NCBI GenBank assembly: GCA_964247055.1
Contig: OZ176056.1
Span: forward strand, 2,232,001 to 2,296,000
DNA length: 64,000 bases
Reading direction: 5' to 3'
Source: Paragordius varius
Lineage: Eukaryota; Nematomorpha
Notes under the pieces: model-generated
Seen by the model: only the letters and a program-made list of their open reading frames with translations
Database searches by the model: none
What the model was told of the DNA's origin: nothing
Position numbers and translations under genes: made by a program
Shown here: positions 11,844-21,836 of the stretch, in pieces
How the letters are laid out: every line of letters begins with the position of its first letter
Numbering within the stretch: position 1 is the first letter of the stretch

Positions 11844-13679
11844 CAGTCATACTCAAACCGCGGGCCGCATGCGGCCCTAAGAGTGCTTTAAAATTGCCCT
11901 ATGACCAAATTGATACATAAATTTTTTTTTGATGAATTATTAAAATACACATAAGCGAATTTTCGCGTATTTTAATATTAATTTATTTTCTTCAAAGTTA
12001 ATTTTGGTAATTTTAATTTTTTACCCAATTTGAAATGATAAAAATTTTCCTACATTAAAAAAATTTCAAAATTTTGGCACACTTTGTTTCTGTTTGTGTT
12101 TCTGCATTTTATTTTATTTTTTATTTTATAATTTTTATTGCATTCCTTTTTTGTAAAGCAAGCCTTTCACCCAAACTTGCATATTCTTTTCATTGCTATC
12201 TTACATCATTTTCTGATACTCCTTTTCATAAAATATTTATCAAATCAACATCATTAAATTTCGTCCTGTTTTTTTATAGGATATTCAAATTATATTCCTA
12301 TTTTTTGAAAAAATTTACATAATATTTAAACATAAATTATAAGGATGACATCTAATGTTAAAAACTTAAATTATACGATGAAAATCGCTCCTTTAAAAAA
12401 GAATAGGAAGAAATTTTTTTTGTCGTTTTTAAAAAAATGTTGTTACCTGCCTTATATGTAAGGACCACATAATTATAAAAATACAATATGGAAAGATAGC
12501 TCAATCGCTCTTCGTGAGATTTTGCAACGACAACATAATCAACGAGTATTTATTTTTACCAATGAATAATACCACGAAACAAGTAATTTCCTCGAAATAA
12601 TCAGCATTTTTTTCGATAATAATGGCATATCTATGAAAAAATTGGTTCTGCCACAGATGGATGTCCCTCTCTCTATCATTGGAATAAACAAAGGATTTAT
12701 TCCCCTTTTGAAAAACAAATATAATTTGCAAAATATTTTATCCTTTTACTGCTTTATTCATCAGCATCTTGGTTTCGCGTAAAAGATAAATCACTCAATT
12801 TAGTAATTAAAACGGTTGTGGATATAGTTAACCACATCCGTGGATTCAACGGCCGTAAATTCAAAAACCTTCTAGATATCCACAGTGAATTTGACCATAT
12901 TTGTGCACCGCTGTGCGATGGCTTAGCCTTACCAAAGTATTAAATAGATTTTTTGTTTTAAGGCATAAAATTCTATTATTTATAAATCATAACTGAAGGT
13001 TTGACATGAAAAATAATAGTGACAAACAGTGGGTTTTATTAGCCTACCTTTGCGACATTACCGCGGAGGTTATCATTTAACATTTTTATCTAATGATATG
13101 AAATTCAGAATTCAGAAATATTAAAAATTGCTTAAAATTCGTTGAAAATATATGGATATATCCAATAATATGCAACTTGAGCATTTCGGTTTTGACAGGC
13201 GCATACCATTGAAAAATTCGTAGATCTTAGAAATGATTTCAGGAGGCTATATTCAAGGAGAATCATGGGGAAGAAAGATATGTAGAGTTTTAGCAAGATG
13301 TGCCAAATACTGTTTTTCCTTCAACTTACACGTGTGAGGCGGCATATTCAAAAATGAAGTATGCCAAGAATACATACAGAAATCGCTTAACCGATGATCA
13401 TATGGACGACGTATTAAGATTGGCCTGTCATCAGGCGAAACTTGTCAAAAATTATTGGTTAATATCAAAATAAATGTTAACGAAATATTTTAATTTTTTA
13501 AATAGTGCAAAACGAGTTTTTAGCTGGATTTACATGCGAGCAAAAAATTCATTGTGCTGATTTAGAGTATAAATATGTGCATATGTGTCAAATAGCTATG
13601 GAATATTTGCCATTACAAGATTCATGACCCTCGTAAAAATAATATATTTTATTTGGCCCGTCAAATTTTTTTGGCACTG
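11844..13679 (+). mobile_element. hAT element, ZBED5-like family, degraded and internally deleted
   Basis: It starts cagtcatactcaaaccgc and ends ggcactg, with the 8 bases CCTTAAAT on both sides exactly: a perfect 8-base target duplication. Coding remains include a stretch near 12500-12800 (minus-strand copy of no meaning, plus-strand similarity to 33720-34020) and a C-terminal block near 13330-13450 reading AYSKMKYAKN and HMDDVLRLACHQ, the hAT dimerisation region. Compared with the related element at 32107-35090 it lacks part of the N-terminal half. It has many stops and frame breaks. Confidence 0.8.
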
Positions 13680-13687
13680 CCTTAAAT

Positions 13688-14549
13688 ACTTGGCATCAGA
13701 GAATATACGTAAATTTATTAATAAAGATAAATACCCACATATTAGGATTCCTGAAGAATTTCTTTTTTATCCACCTATTAATGTAATCGCTTTTATCTTA
13801 TATAAAAGCCATTAAATTAACAGAAATCACGATAAACATTTGGGTTTGAGAATCGCACAGACTACCCAAGTTTCTGATTTATAGCATACTCAATCATCTA
13901 AAATACATCATTGAGTTTATATATTAGAAAATAGATCCGCCGCCTCTCCTACTGAAAATTTTCTTGTCAAGTTTAAGTGACTCTTCACCTCGATTATATG
14001 AGCCCGCTAGATAGCTTTAGAATAGAAACTTAATCCCCAGCAGCCCCTACTGTTAAAAAGACACAATTTAAGTGTATGTGCTTGGTTACAGCGTGTTGGC
14101 CATGAAGAAGCTGATTTTGTTGGATAAATGGCAAATCAAAAACTTTAACCGGAGAAAAACTGCTAGCTGAAGAGGACGGTTATATTACGTTAAGCGACAG
14201 CGTCGTCGTGAACGCCTTCTTCAGCAACTAACAAGGTCTATCCGGAGCATAGTTTGTTTCTATCTGTATTTTCCTTTAAAATAGATCATATTAATCAGCA
14301 TCAGAAACACATTTAAAATTTTTTTTTATGATTAGCACCAAAAAAACCCTTATCCAATACATTTAAAAGCGGAGGAAGGCGGTAAGGTCATCCTGTGCCA
14401 GTGGCGGTAAAGAGCATGCATATCTGTTTTCTAGAATTGTGGTACGTAAAGATTATTTAGATTAATATTATATGGGATAAACCTTAATTTTTTTAAAAAA
14501 AATTCTTTGTCAAATGGTTAAATGTATGAAAGGAATAAGCGCTATGTGA
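13688..14549. other. Intergenic, with an unidentified coding-like relic
   Basis: Sequence after 13688 may continue the older element interrupted at 11843. An island of more balanced composition at about 14080-14240 reads in one frame AEEDGYITLSDSVVVNAF, flanked by stops. I do not recognise it; a decayed transposon frame is the likeliest origin. The last 100 bases should hold the 5' end of the GLMP-like gene. Confidence 0.3.
14526..14549 (+). promoter_or_regulatory. Upstream short open frame ending directly at the GLMP start
   Basis: A seven-codon frame (ATG at 14526, TGA at 14547-14549) and a two-codon ATG-TGA at 14544-14549 lie in frame and end immediately before the proposed start ATG at 14550. 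Another ATG at 14522 is out of frame. If transcription starts upstream of these, they could lower initiation at 14550. If the mRNA begins downstream, for example by trans-splicing, they are irrelevant. Confidence 0.4.
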
Positions 14550-17500
14550 ATGCTTTTTCATTTTTTAATATTTTTGGTATGCGCTCAATCGTGTGCGTCA
14601 ACAAGAAAGGTATTTATATAATTATCCTTAGCTCTTTTACAACTGGAACCCTGGATGTTTTAAGCAGAGTTGTAGACTGGAAAATGGATCTTACACAAAT
14701 TTTTTGGACGTTTATTCCGATTTAACAGATGAAAGAATCCATATGATATGGTCCACAATAGGTTTTATTTGTTTTTTATTTTAGATGTTTTGAGTTTTAC
14801 TTTAATTAAAACAACCTCTACGGATATAATTGTTGATTGGGACAATTTAATCAATAAATCATTTATAAACAACGGTTCTAGTATAAAATTTAAAACGACA
14901 AAGCCTATATATATGTTTTCTACATTCTTTCCGACAGTAAAGTTTATTTTATTTAATAGATCACTATTCAAACATCAGTCTATGAAACGGATAAAAATAT
15001 ATTAAACTCTTCTTATATTACGTCCTATAAGACATCTGATATCGTTTGGGATGATTTACGAAAAACAATTAATTATAACGATAATATTGCATTTCTTAAT
15101 GGCTATCATCCGACACTGAATATGAATATTAGTTTAAAGGTAATTTCAGTTTTTATCAGTTAGTTTATTTAAGTAGACACCTTTCATTCAAATTTGTGGT
15201 TTTTACCTTAACGCGACTGATATAAATATACCATTCTTGTTTTAAGTTTAGGGATTTTCGTAGCAGACTGTAGACTTCAATTGTAAACAATATGGTTTAT
15301 AAACCAAGTTCAATTTCTTAAATTTTTGTTCCACAATCAGTCATTATGAAATGGTTTTATAGCAAAAATTTTTTAACTGTAAAATTGTTGAAATACAGAA
15401 AAATAAAAAAAATTTTCTAAAAGATGACCATACTTTTTTAACCTCGATTATTCCCATATAATTAATTTAATAACAATTGTACAATATATAATTGATTATT
15501 TTACCAATTTGCATCTTTATATGATAAAACAATTAGCCAAAAAATCAAATCTAATAAAAGTACTACGGTCTTTGAAAAATTTTGTCTTAATGTTTTTTGA
15601 GTTTTGTCTGTATAGTTTCATTTTTTATCCGTTATAGCTGTCCTTCTTTACAAGAGATGAAAGATCCCTAGATTACCCTCATATAAAACACACGCAAAAT
15701 TCTACGCAAATGGAAGTTAGATTTTTTAAACAGACTCACAATCAACCAACGTTAAATGACTCACAATTTATGTCCATAGAAAAAATTGAGGGCATAACTG
15801 CCGTTATTTTACAACGAATAGTTTACCCCAATAATATTACAGTAAACATTTAGATTTAGAATATATATAGATAAAAACTTAAAAATTAATAAGATTTTGG
15901 CAAAGAAATTTGTTGATTGGTAAGGATTGTAAAAATTATAATTGGTTACCAATTACATCACTCTTCCTATTTTCTTAAAACATAGATTATATAAAATATT
16001 GAAATATTTAACATATGGTTGTCTTTATAATAAATATTAGTATTAGAATCACATTTTTATTTTATAATTTAAATTTTTACCTTTACGCAGAATAATAATG
16101 AACATATTAGTGTTGACAAAAATATAATACCTCAAACCATGCCTGCATTTGAAGTCAAACGGACTCATTTCATTGATGATGAATACACACCTGGGATATT
16201 TTCAGTAAAAATTATGTTGATATAACATTTGCTATAATTCTATTATATATAAAATCATCACTTTATAATTTAACGATGATATGTATAAGGCAATTTTTTT
16301 TATCAAAAATGACGTTTTTATGTGTGAAAAAAACTTGACAAACTACCTTTTACAAAGAACTCCAATGTGTTTGATCAAAAAAATGTTTCAAATAGATGGT
16401 TTTGAAATTATATTTGTAATGAAATACTTTCTTATATATGAAAACGTTTTGGTTTTATAATTGAAATAATGTGAATATAAACGATAGTTTTATAATTTTT
16501 TCCAAAGATAGGCATCCACTTTATTTTATATTTTTCCTATTTAGTTTTATCAATTGGTATCGAAAGCAAAAGCATACCTTCAATGGAAACCAGTATATTT
16601 TGATAAAATAAAACCGTCAAATTTCCGTGACACAAATCCAATCTTAATTTCTCCCCTTGACACTTTTATAGTTATTCCTAGGTTTTTTTAAGTTTTTTAA
16701 AAAATTTTTTTAAAAAATAAGTACGGTTAAGATTAGCTTAAAAATACAAAACATTAATTCATATTTATATTTAAGAATTTATTGTGATAAAATTGGTTGT
16801 TTTTTACTCAGTTTTAAAATAATTTAGAATATCCAAAAAAATTTATATTTAAATAATATTTTTTGAGATTTTTAATTATTTTTCATCCATATTTTGATAA
16901 AATTTTTACTTTAAAATATAGGATTAATAAGTATCAAACTTAATTATTTTTTATTTAAGCGATAATTTAAAATATAAAATTATTATATATCATATTTAAA
17001 ATATGATTTTTTACAGAATTTCAATATTTAATATAATTCTAGAAATTTATCCAATGACTCAAATATACCTATGGCCATACAATTAGTTATGAGGGATAGA
17101 GTGTGGTATAATTTATACGCTAAGAATATCCTACTTGTAAACACAAACCTAGCAAATAATTATGAAAACGAATTTTTTGAACCTTTAAACAATGATAAAT
17201 TGCTCATACAATGTTTCAATTTAACATTTATGCCCTCAAGTGAAACTAACGCGTTTGAAGAAATGTCCCAATACAATCAATCTATAATTTGGTATGTAGT
17301 GACATAACAAAAATTTTCTTTAAATTTTAGTATTGTTGGAATTTCGATTCATTTTATTGAGAGTTTAGCTGTTTATTTTAAATATAATGTGTGCAATAAA
17401 TGTACAAGATATATATTATTTAATTTTAAAATATTTATACCAATTTTCATGAATAAAATGTTTAAATTTAATTACGAACATGGAACATTTACATTTAAAC

Positions 17501-19654
17501 AAGAAAAAGCTGATTATAGCATTTAAAAACATAAACCATAAATATGTGTTAATTTTGGGCAGTTTTGAAATTTTAAAATACAGTCAAAACTCTTTTTATG
17601 CGGAGTAAATAAGATTCATAATTAATGTTTCTTATAAAAATTTTATAATATCAGTCATCTTTTAATAGGTTTAACTATATTTTTTGAACAAAATCTCTCA
17701 TAGTTGTAAAATTTTTTTGACAATTATATTTATAGATTTTACTTTTTGCACAAAAAAAACTAAATTTAGATTTTTTCTATAATTTTTTGTGATATCAGTC
17801 ATTTTTTAACACTAGTTTCACTACATATTTTAAACTGTATCTCTCATAGTTGCAATATTTTATTGACAATTATATTTTACTTTTTTCACAAAAAAAACTA
17901 AATTTAGTTTTTGTTTAAATTTTTTTTGTAAAATCAGTCATCTTTATCTAAATTTTATAAACAGTATCTCTTATAACCGAATATCTTAATAACGATAATT
18001 TTATACTTTTTACTTTTTAAACAAAAAAAAACTAAATTATTTTTTTATGAATTTTTTGTAAAATCAGTCATCTTTGACTATATTTTATAAAACAGTATCT
18101 TTTTCTCGCTGAATATCTTATTAACAATAATTTTATAATTATATTTAATTTTACTTTTTTGCACAAAAAAACTACTAAATTTAGTTTTTTTTTATAAATT
18201 TTTTGTAAAATCAGTCATCTTGTAACAGGTTTAACTATATTTTTTTAAAACAGTATATCTCATAGTTTTAATATTTTATTGACAATACTTTTATATTTTA
18301 CTTTTTTACAGAAAAAAAACTAAATATAGATTTTTTTGTAAAATAAGTCATTTTCTATATTTATAAAACAGTGTCTCTTATAACCGAATATCTTATTAAA
18401 ATTATACTTTTATATTTGTAAATATTTTACTTTTTGCACAAAAAAACTACTAAATTTAGTTTTTTTTTATAAATTTTTTGTAAAATCAGTCATCTTTTAA
18501 CATGTTTAACTATATTTTTTTAAAACAGTATATCTCATAGTTGCAATATTTTATTGACAATTATATTTTTATATTTTACTTTTTTGCACAAAAAAACTAC
18601 TAAATTTAGTTTTTTATAAATTTTTTGTAAAATCAGTCATCTTTTAACAGGTTCTATATTTTTTTAAAACAGTATATCTCATAGTTGCAATATTTTATTG
18701 ACAATTATATTTTTATATTTTACTTTTTTCACAAAAACAACTAAATTTAGGTTTTTTTATAAATTTTTTGTAAAATCAGTCATCTTTGACTATTTTTGAT
18801 AAAACAGTACCTCTCTCTGATTATATTTGATAAAAATATTTTATTGACAATTATACTTATATTTTACTTGCTTTACAAAAAAACAACTAAATTTAGATTT
18901 TTTTATAAATTTTTTGTGATATCAGTCATCTTTTAACACTAGTTTCACTACATATTTTAAACTGTATCTCTCATAGTTGCAATATTTTATTGACAATTAT
19001 ATTTTACTTTTTTCACAAAAAAACTAAATTTAGTTTTTGTTTAAAATTTTTTTGTAAAATCAGTGATCTTTAACTATATTTTATAAAACAGTATCTCTTA
19101 TAACCGAATATCTTAATAACAATAATTTTATACTTTTATATTTTACTTTTTACACAAAAAAAAAATTTAGATTTTTTTATGAATTTTATGTAGAATCAGT
19201 CATCTTTGACTATATTTTATAAAACAGTATCTCTCATAGTTGTAAAATTTTATTGACAATTATACTTTTATATGTTTTTCTTTTTGCACAAAAAAACAAC
19301 TAAATATTTTTTTATAAATTTTTTGTAAAATCAGTTATTTTATAAAACAGTATATCTCATAACTGAAAATTTTATTGACAATCATACTTTAATATTTTAC
19401 TTTTTGTACAAAAAAACAACTAAATTTGGTTTTTTTTATGAATTTTATGTAAAATCAGTCATCTTTGACTATATTTTATAAAACAGTATCTCTCATAACT
19501 GAAAATTTTATTGACAATCATACTTGAATATTTTACTTTTTATACAAAAAAAACAACTAAATTTAGATTTTTTTATGATTTTTTTGTAAAATCAGTCATC
19601 TTTTCAACTATATTTTATATAGTATCTTTCTCTCGCTGAATATCTTATTAAAAT

Positions 19655-19690
<36 letters not shown>

Positions 19691-19991
19691 CTTTTTGCAT
19701 GAAAAAAACAACTAAATTTAGATTTTTTTTATAAATTTTTTGTAAAATCTTAGGTATGCACTCTTTGGCGTTGGTCAAATACCACGTGATGTGTTATCTG
19801 GATTCATAATTATCTTGTTGGCCCTTGGGTTTGGGGTACCATTTGCTTTAGCTTTTTTTACCTATTCCCACGGTTATTTTAAGTTGGTTCAACAAAAGAA
19901 ACGAAAAAAACGATTGGAATTACAAAACAGTACCAAAAATAAGCAGAAATCAGTTACTATTGTGGGAAAATATGAAAAATTAGTTAGTTGA
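14550..19991 (+). CDS. GLMP: GLMP-like glycosylated lysosomal membrane protein (NCU-G1 family)
   Basis: Nine exons: 14550-14609, 14632-14761, 14785-14936, 14960-15139, 15638-15841, 16091-16204, 16545-16681, 17043-17291, 19754-19991; 487 codons plus TGA (human protein 406). The start is the first in-frame ATG after a TGA and opens a signal peptide (MLFHFLIFLVCAQSCAS). Family marks recalled from human GLMP: IHMIWSTIG (human HYVWSSLG), FIDDEYTPGIF (human SIDDEYAPAVF), CFNLTF (identical core in human), WYALFGVGQIP before the single C-terminal transmembrane helix (GFIIILLALGFGVPFALAFF), then a short basic cytosolic tail. Many N-glycosylation sites in the lumenal part fit a heavily glycosylated lysosomal protein; in vertebrates GLMP partners the transporter MFSD1. 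The tail is longer and more basic than in human, and I see no clear dileucine signal. Introns 1-3 are only 22, 23 and 23 bases; intron 8 is 2462 bases of tandem repeats. Confidence 0.88.
14610..14631 (+). other. 22-base intron 1 of GLMP-like gene
   Basis: It begins GTATTT and ends CCTTAG. Removing it joins the signal-peptide exon in frame to LFYNWNPGCF; leaving it in shifts the frame and gives a stop soon after. Confidence 0.8.
14762..14784 (+). other. 23-base intron 2 of GLMP-like gene
   Basis: It begins GTTTTA and ends ATTTTAG. Removing it joins IHMIWSTIG to the VLSFTLIK exon in frame (phase 1). Its length is not a multiple of three, so the conserved frame on both sides demands removal. 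Confidence 0.85.
14937..14959 (+). other. 23-base intron 3 of GLMP-like gene
   Basis: It begins GTAAAG and ends TAATAG, phase 0. Without removal the reading frame ends at 15005; with removal it runs on to the donor at 15139. Confidence 0.85.
17570..19750. repeat. Tandem array of about fifteen 125-150 base units filling GLMP intron 8
   Basis: The core 'ttttttgtaaaatcagtcatc' (or close variants) recurs at about 17650, 17796, 17930, 18060, 18207, 18345, 18485, 18630, 18773, 18920, 19058, 19193, 19330, 19455 and 19588. Each unit also carries 'ataaaacagtatctct', 'ttattgacaat' and 'aaactaaatttag'. The array runs up to the acceptor at 19753, whose T-rich tract is itself the start of a repeat unit. 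Confidence 0.9.
19656..19689. repeat. (TA)n microsatellite
   Basis: An uninterrupted TA run inside the GLMP intron 8 array. Similar runs occur at about 8195-8216, 21808-21836, 28990-29014, 58388-58415 and 60646-60665. Confidence 0.85.
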
Positions 19992-20076
19992 TGAGGGGGG
20001 TAATCAAAATAGTCAAGATGATGTAAATTGAAAGATTTTTTTTGTAATTTTTTGATGATGTTTAGTATAGTATTTA

Positions 20077-20304
20077 CAGTCATGTATCCTTTTTTTATCA
20101 AAATTTTATTTTTTTTTCGTTAAATGGGTATAAATATTTGGTAAAGAATGGTAAAACAAGAGCTCTATGGTAATTCTTACACTTTTTGATGAATATGATA
20201 TTGTTAATATTATAGAGCTCTTGATTTTCCATTCTTTACCAAATATTTATAACCATTTAATGAAAAAAAAATAAATTTTTGATAAAATAAAGGATACATG
20301 ACTG
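20077..20304. mobile_element. 228-base hairpin MITE, TA-flanked, just after the GLMP stop codon
   Basis: The arm cagtcatgtatcc... (20077 to about 20175) is repeated inverted from about 20211 to 20304 with few mismatches, and TA flanks both ends. It starts 86 bases after the TGA of the GLMP-like gene, so it may lie in its 3' untranslated region and would fold into a hairpin of about 100 base pairs. Confidence 0.8.
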
Positions 20305-20548
20305 TATATTTATTTATGTAATACAATGTAGAAATAAATTTATTATGGTATGATTTTTGAGTTAATTAGTTTAAGATAGATATCTTAACGCGCTTGACTG
20401 TTAAACCATGATATAATAAAATTTTGCCATCTTCTAATTTATAAATTATATAAAATTCTTAAATTTACAAATTTAACCAGACATTATAATAAATTTTCAT
20501 AAAATGTTACAAAAATACAGTCAAAATAGATAAAAATGAATAAAATTA

Positions 20549-20825
20549 CAGTAAAAACTCAAATTATACGGACAAAGCGTAAAAATATAAAGACAAAGAT
20601 TTTTTTCTCAAAGACAACCATACTTTAAAATCTTGATTTATTTTAATATAACTCATTGTTTTAAATGGCAAAGTGTGGAATAGAGATATATAATACTAAA
20701 CATTTTTTTACAATTGTAACTAAGTAAGTTATATGGGAAACATTTAGGTTTAAAAAGTATGGTCTTTTTTAAATAAAAATATTTATCTTTATATTTTCAC
20801 GTCCGTATAATTTCATATTTTACTG
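20549..20825. mobile_element. 277-base TA-flanked MITE, 'attatacgg' family, copy between GLMP and OAT
   Basis: It starts cagtaaaaactcaaattat, soon followed by acggac, and ends with the inverted match (gtccgtataatttc ... ttttactg), flanked by TA on both sides. The same ends and centre ('taactcattgtttta', 'agtatggt') recur at 21146-21416, about 40170-40435, 45590-45860 and 61430-61695, with weaker copies near 15380-15640, 43660-43870 and 53213-53340. It has no coding capacity. Confidence 0.75.
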
Positions 20826-21145
20826 TAAATGTATCATACACATTTAATTTAAACTCACAAAACTGAATAATGAAAATTAAAATAGGGAGATATTAAAATC
20901 ATAAATTTATTTTTATTTCACCGTAAAATATAAAAATGGTTAAATGTGATATTTTTAAACATTAATTGTATATTGTTTGTATGTATAAATAACCTGAAAA
21001 TATCTAATATTGCTGCTAATTTGCTTGCAATGTAATAAGGGTAAAAAATATAAAAAAACATTCAAATTTCATCTAAAAATCTAAATATATATTAATTTAA
21101 GTGTTTTATAGTACCATAAAATTCAATAAATATACAAGAAAATTA

Positions 21146-21416
21146 CAGTAAAAATTAAAACCATTAAGATAAAACGTATATTAACTAAAAGATATTTTTT
21201 TGTAAAGTTAACCATATTTTTTAATTCTGTCTCTTTGTAACTTATTAATTCATAATATCAGCACCCATTTAAACCTCTGTTCTTTATTTAGCAACTAAAA
21301 ACGATACTAAATAATAAGAATCAAGGATAAAAAAATATGGTTTTTTTTACGAAAAAAAAATATTAGAGTCTTTAAAGTTTTGACACGTTTCATCTTTTAA
21401 ATTTCAATTTTTACTG
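21146..21416. mobile_element. TA-flanked MITE, 'attatacgg' family, second copy
   Basis: It begins cagtaaaaattaaaacc and ends caatttttactg, flanked by TA. It is more diverged inside than the copy at 20549-20825. It lies 88 bases beyond the OAT stop codon, on the downstream side. Confidence 0.6.
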
Positions 21417-21503
21417 TATAAATTTGCATTAATTTATCTGTTTAGATAATATAAATCAATCATAAAAATGTATAAAAATTAAATAAAATTTTAATTTTCC
21501 TTT

Positions 21504-21805
21504 TCAAAGAAAAGTTTTAAAAGTTTTAGCCAAGATTTCACAACTATGATTCATTTGTTCAGATGTCATACAGAGGGGTGGAGCTAACCTTATTTTATCG
21601 CCATGCGTTGGTTTTGATAACAGTCCATTAGCCGCTAATCTAGTACAAATTTCCCATGCATCAAAATCTATTTTTTTAGTTATTAAATATATGTTTGAAT
21701 ATTTTTGGAAAATTTATCAAACTATAGAATAAAATTTATAAAAAAATCTGAGTTATTGTTGTAAAAGATACATAGTACTCGTAATGAGCCAAAAAAATAA
21801 TTTTT

Positions 21806-21836
<31 letters not shown>

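Noticed and set aside
17570-19750. Regular repeats considered as a CRISPR-like array
   Set aside because: Eukaryotic intron, units of 125-150 bases with gradual divergence along their whole length and no conserved-repeat/unique-spacer pattern.
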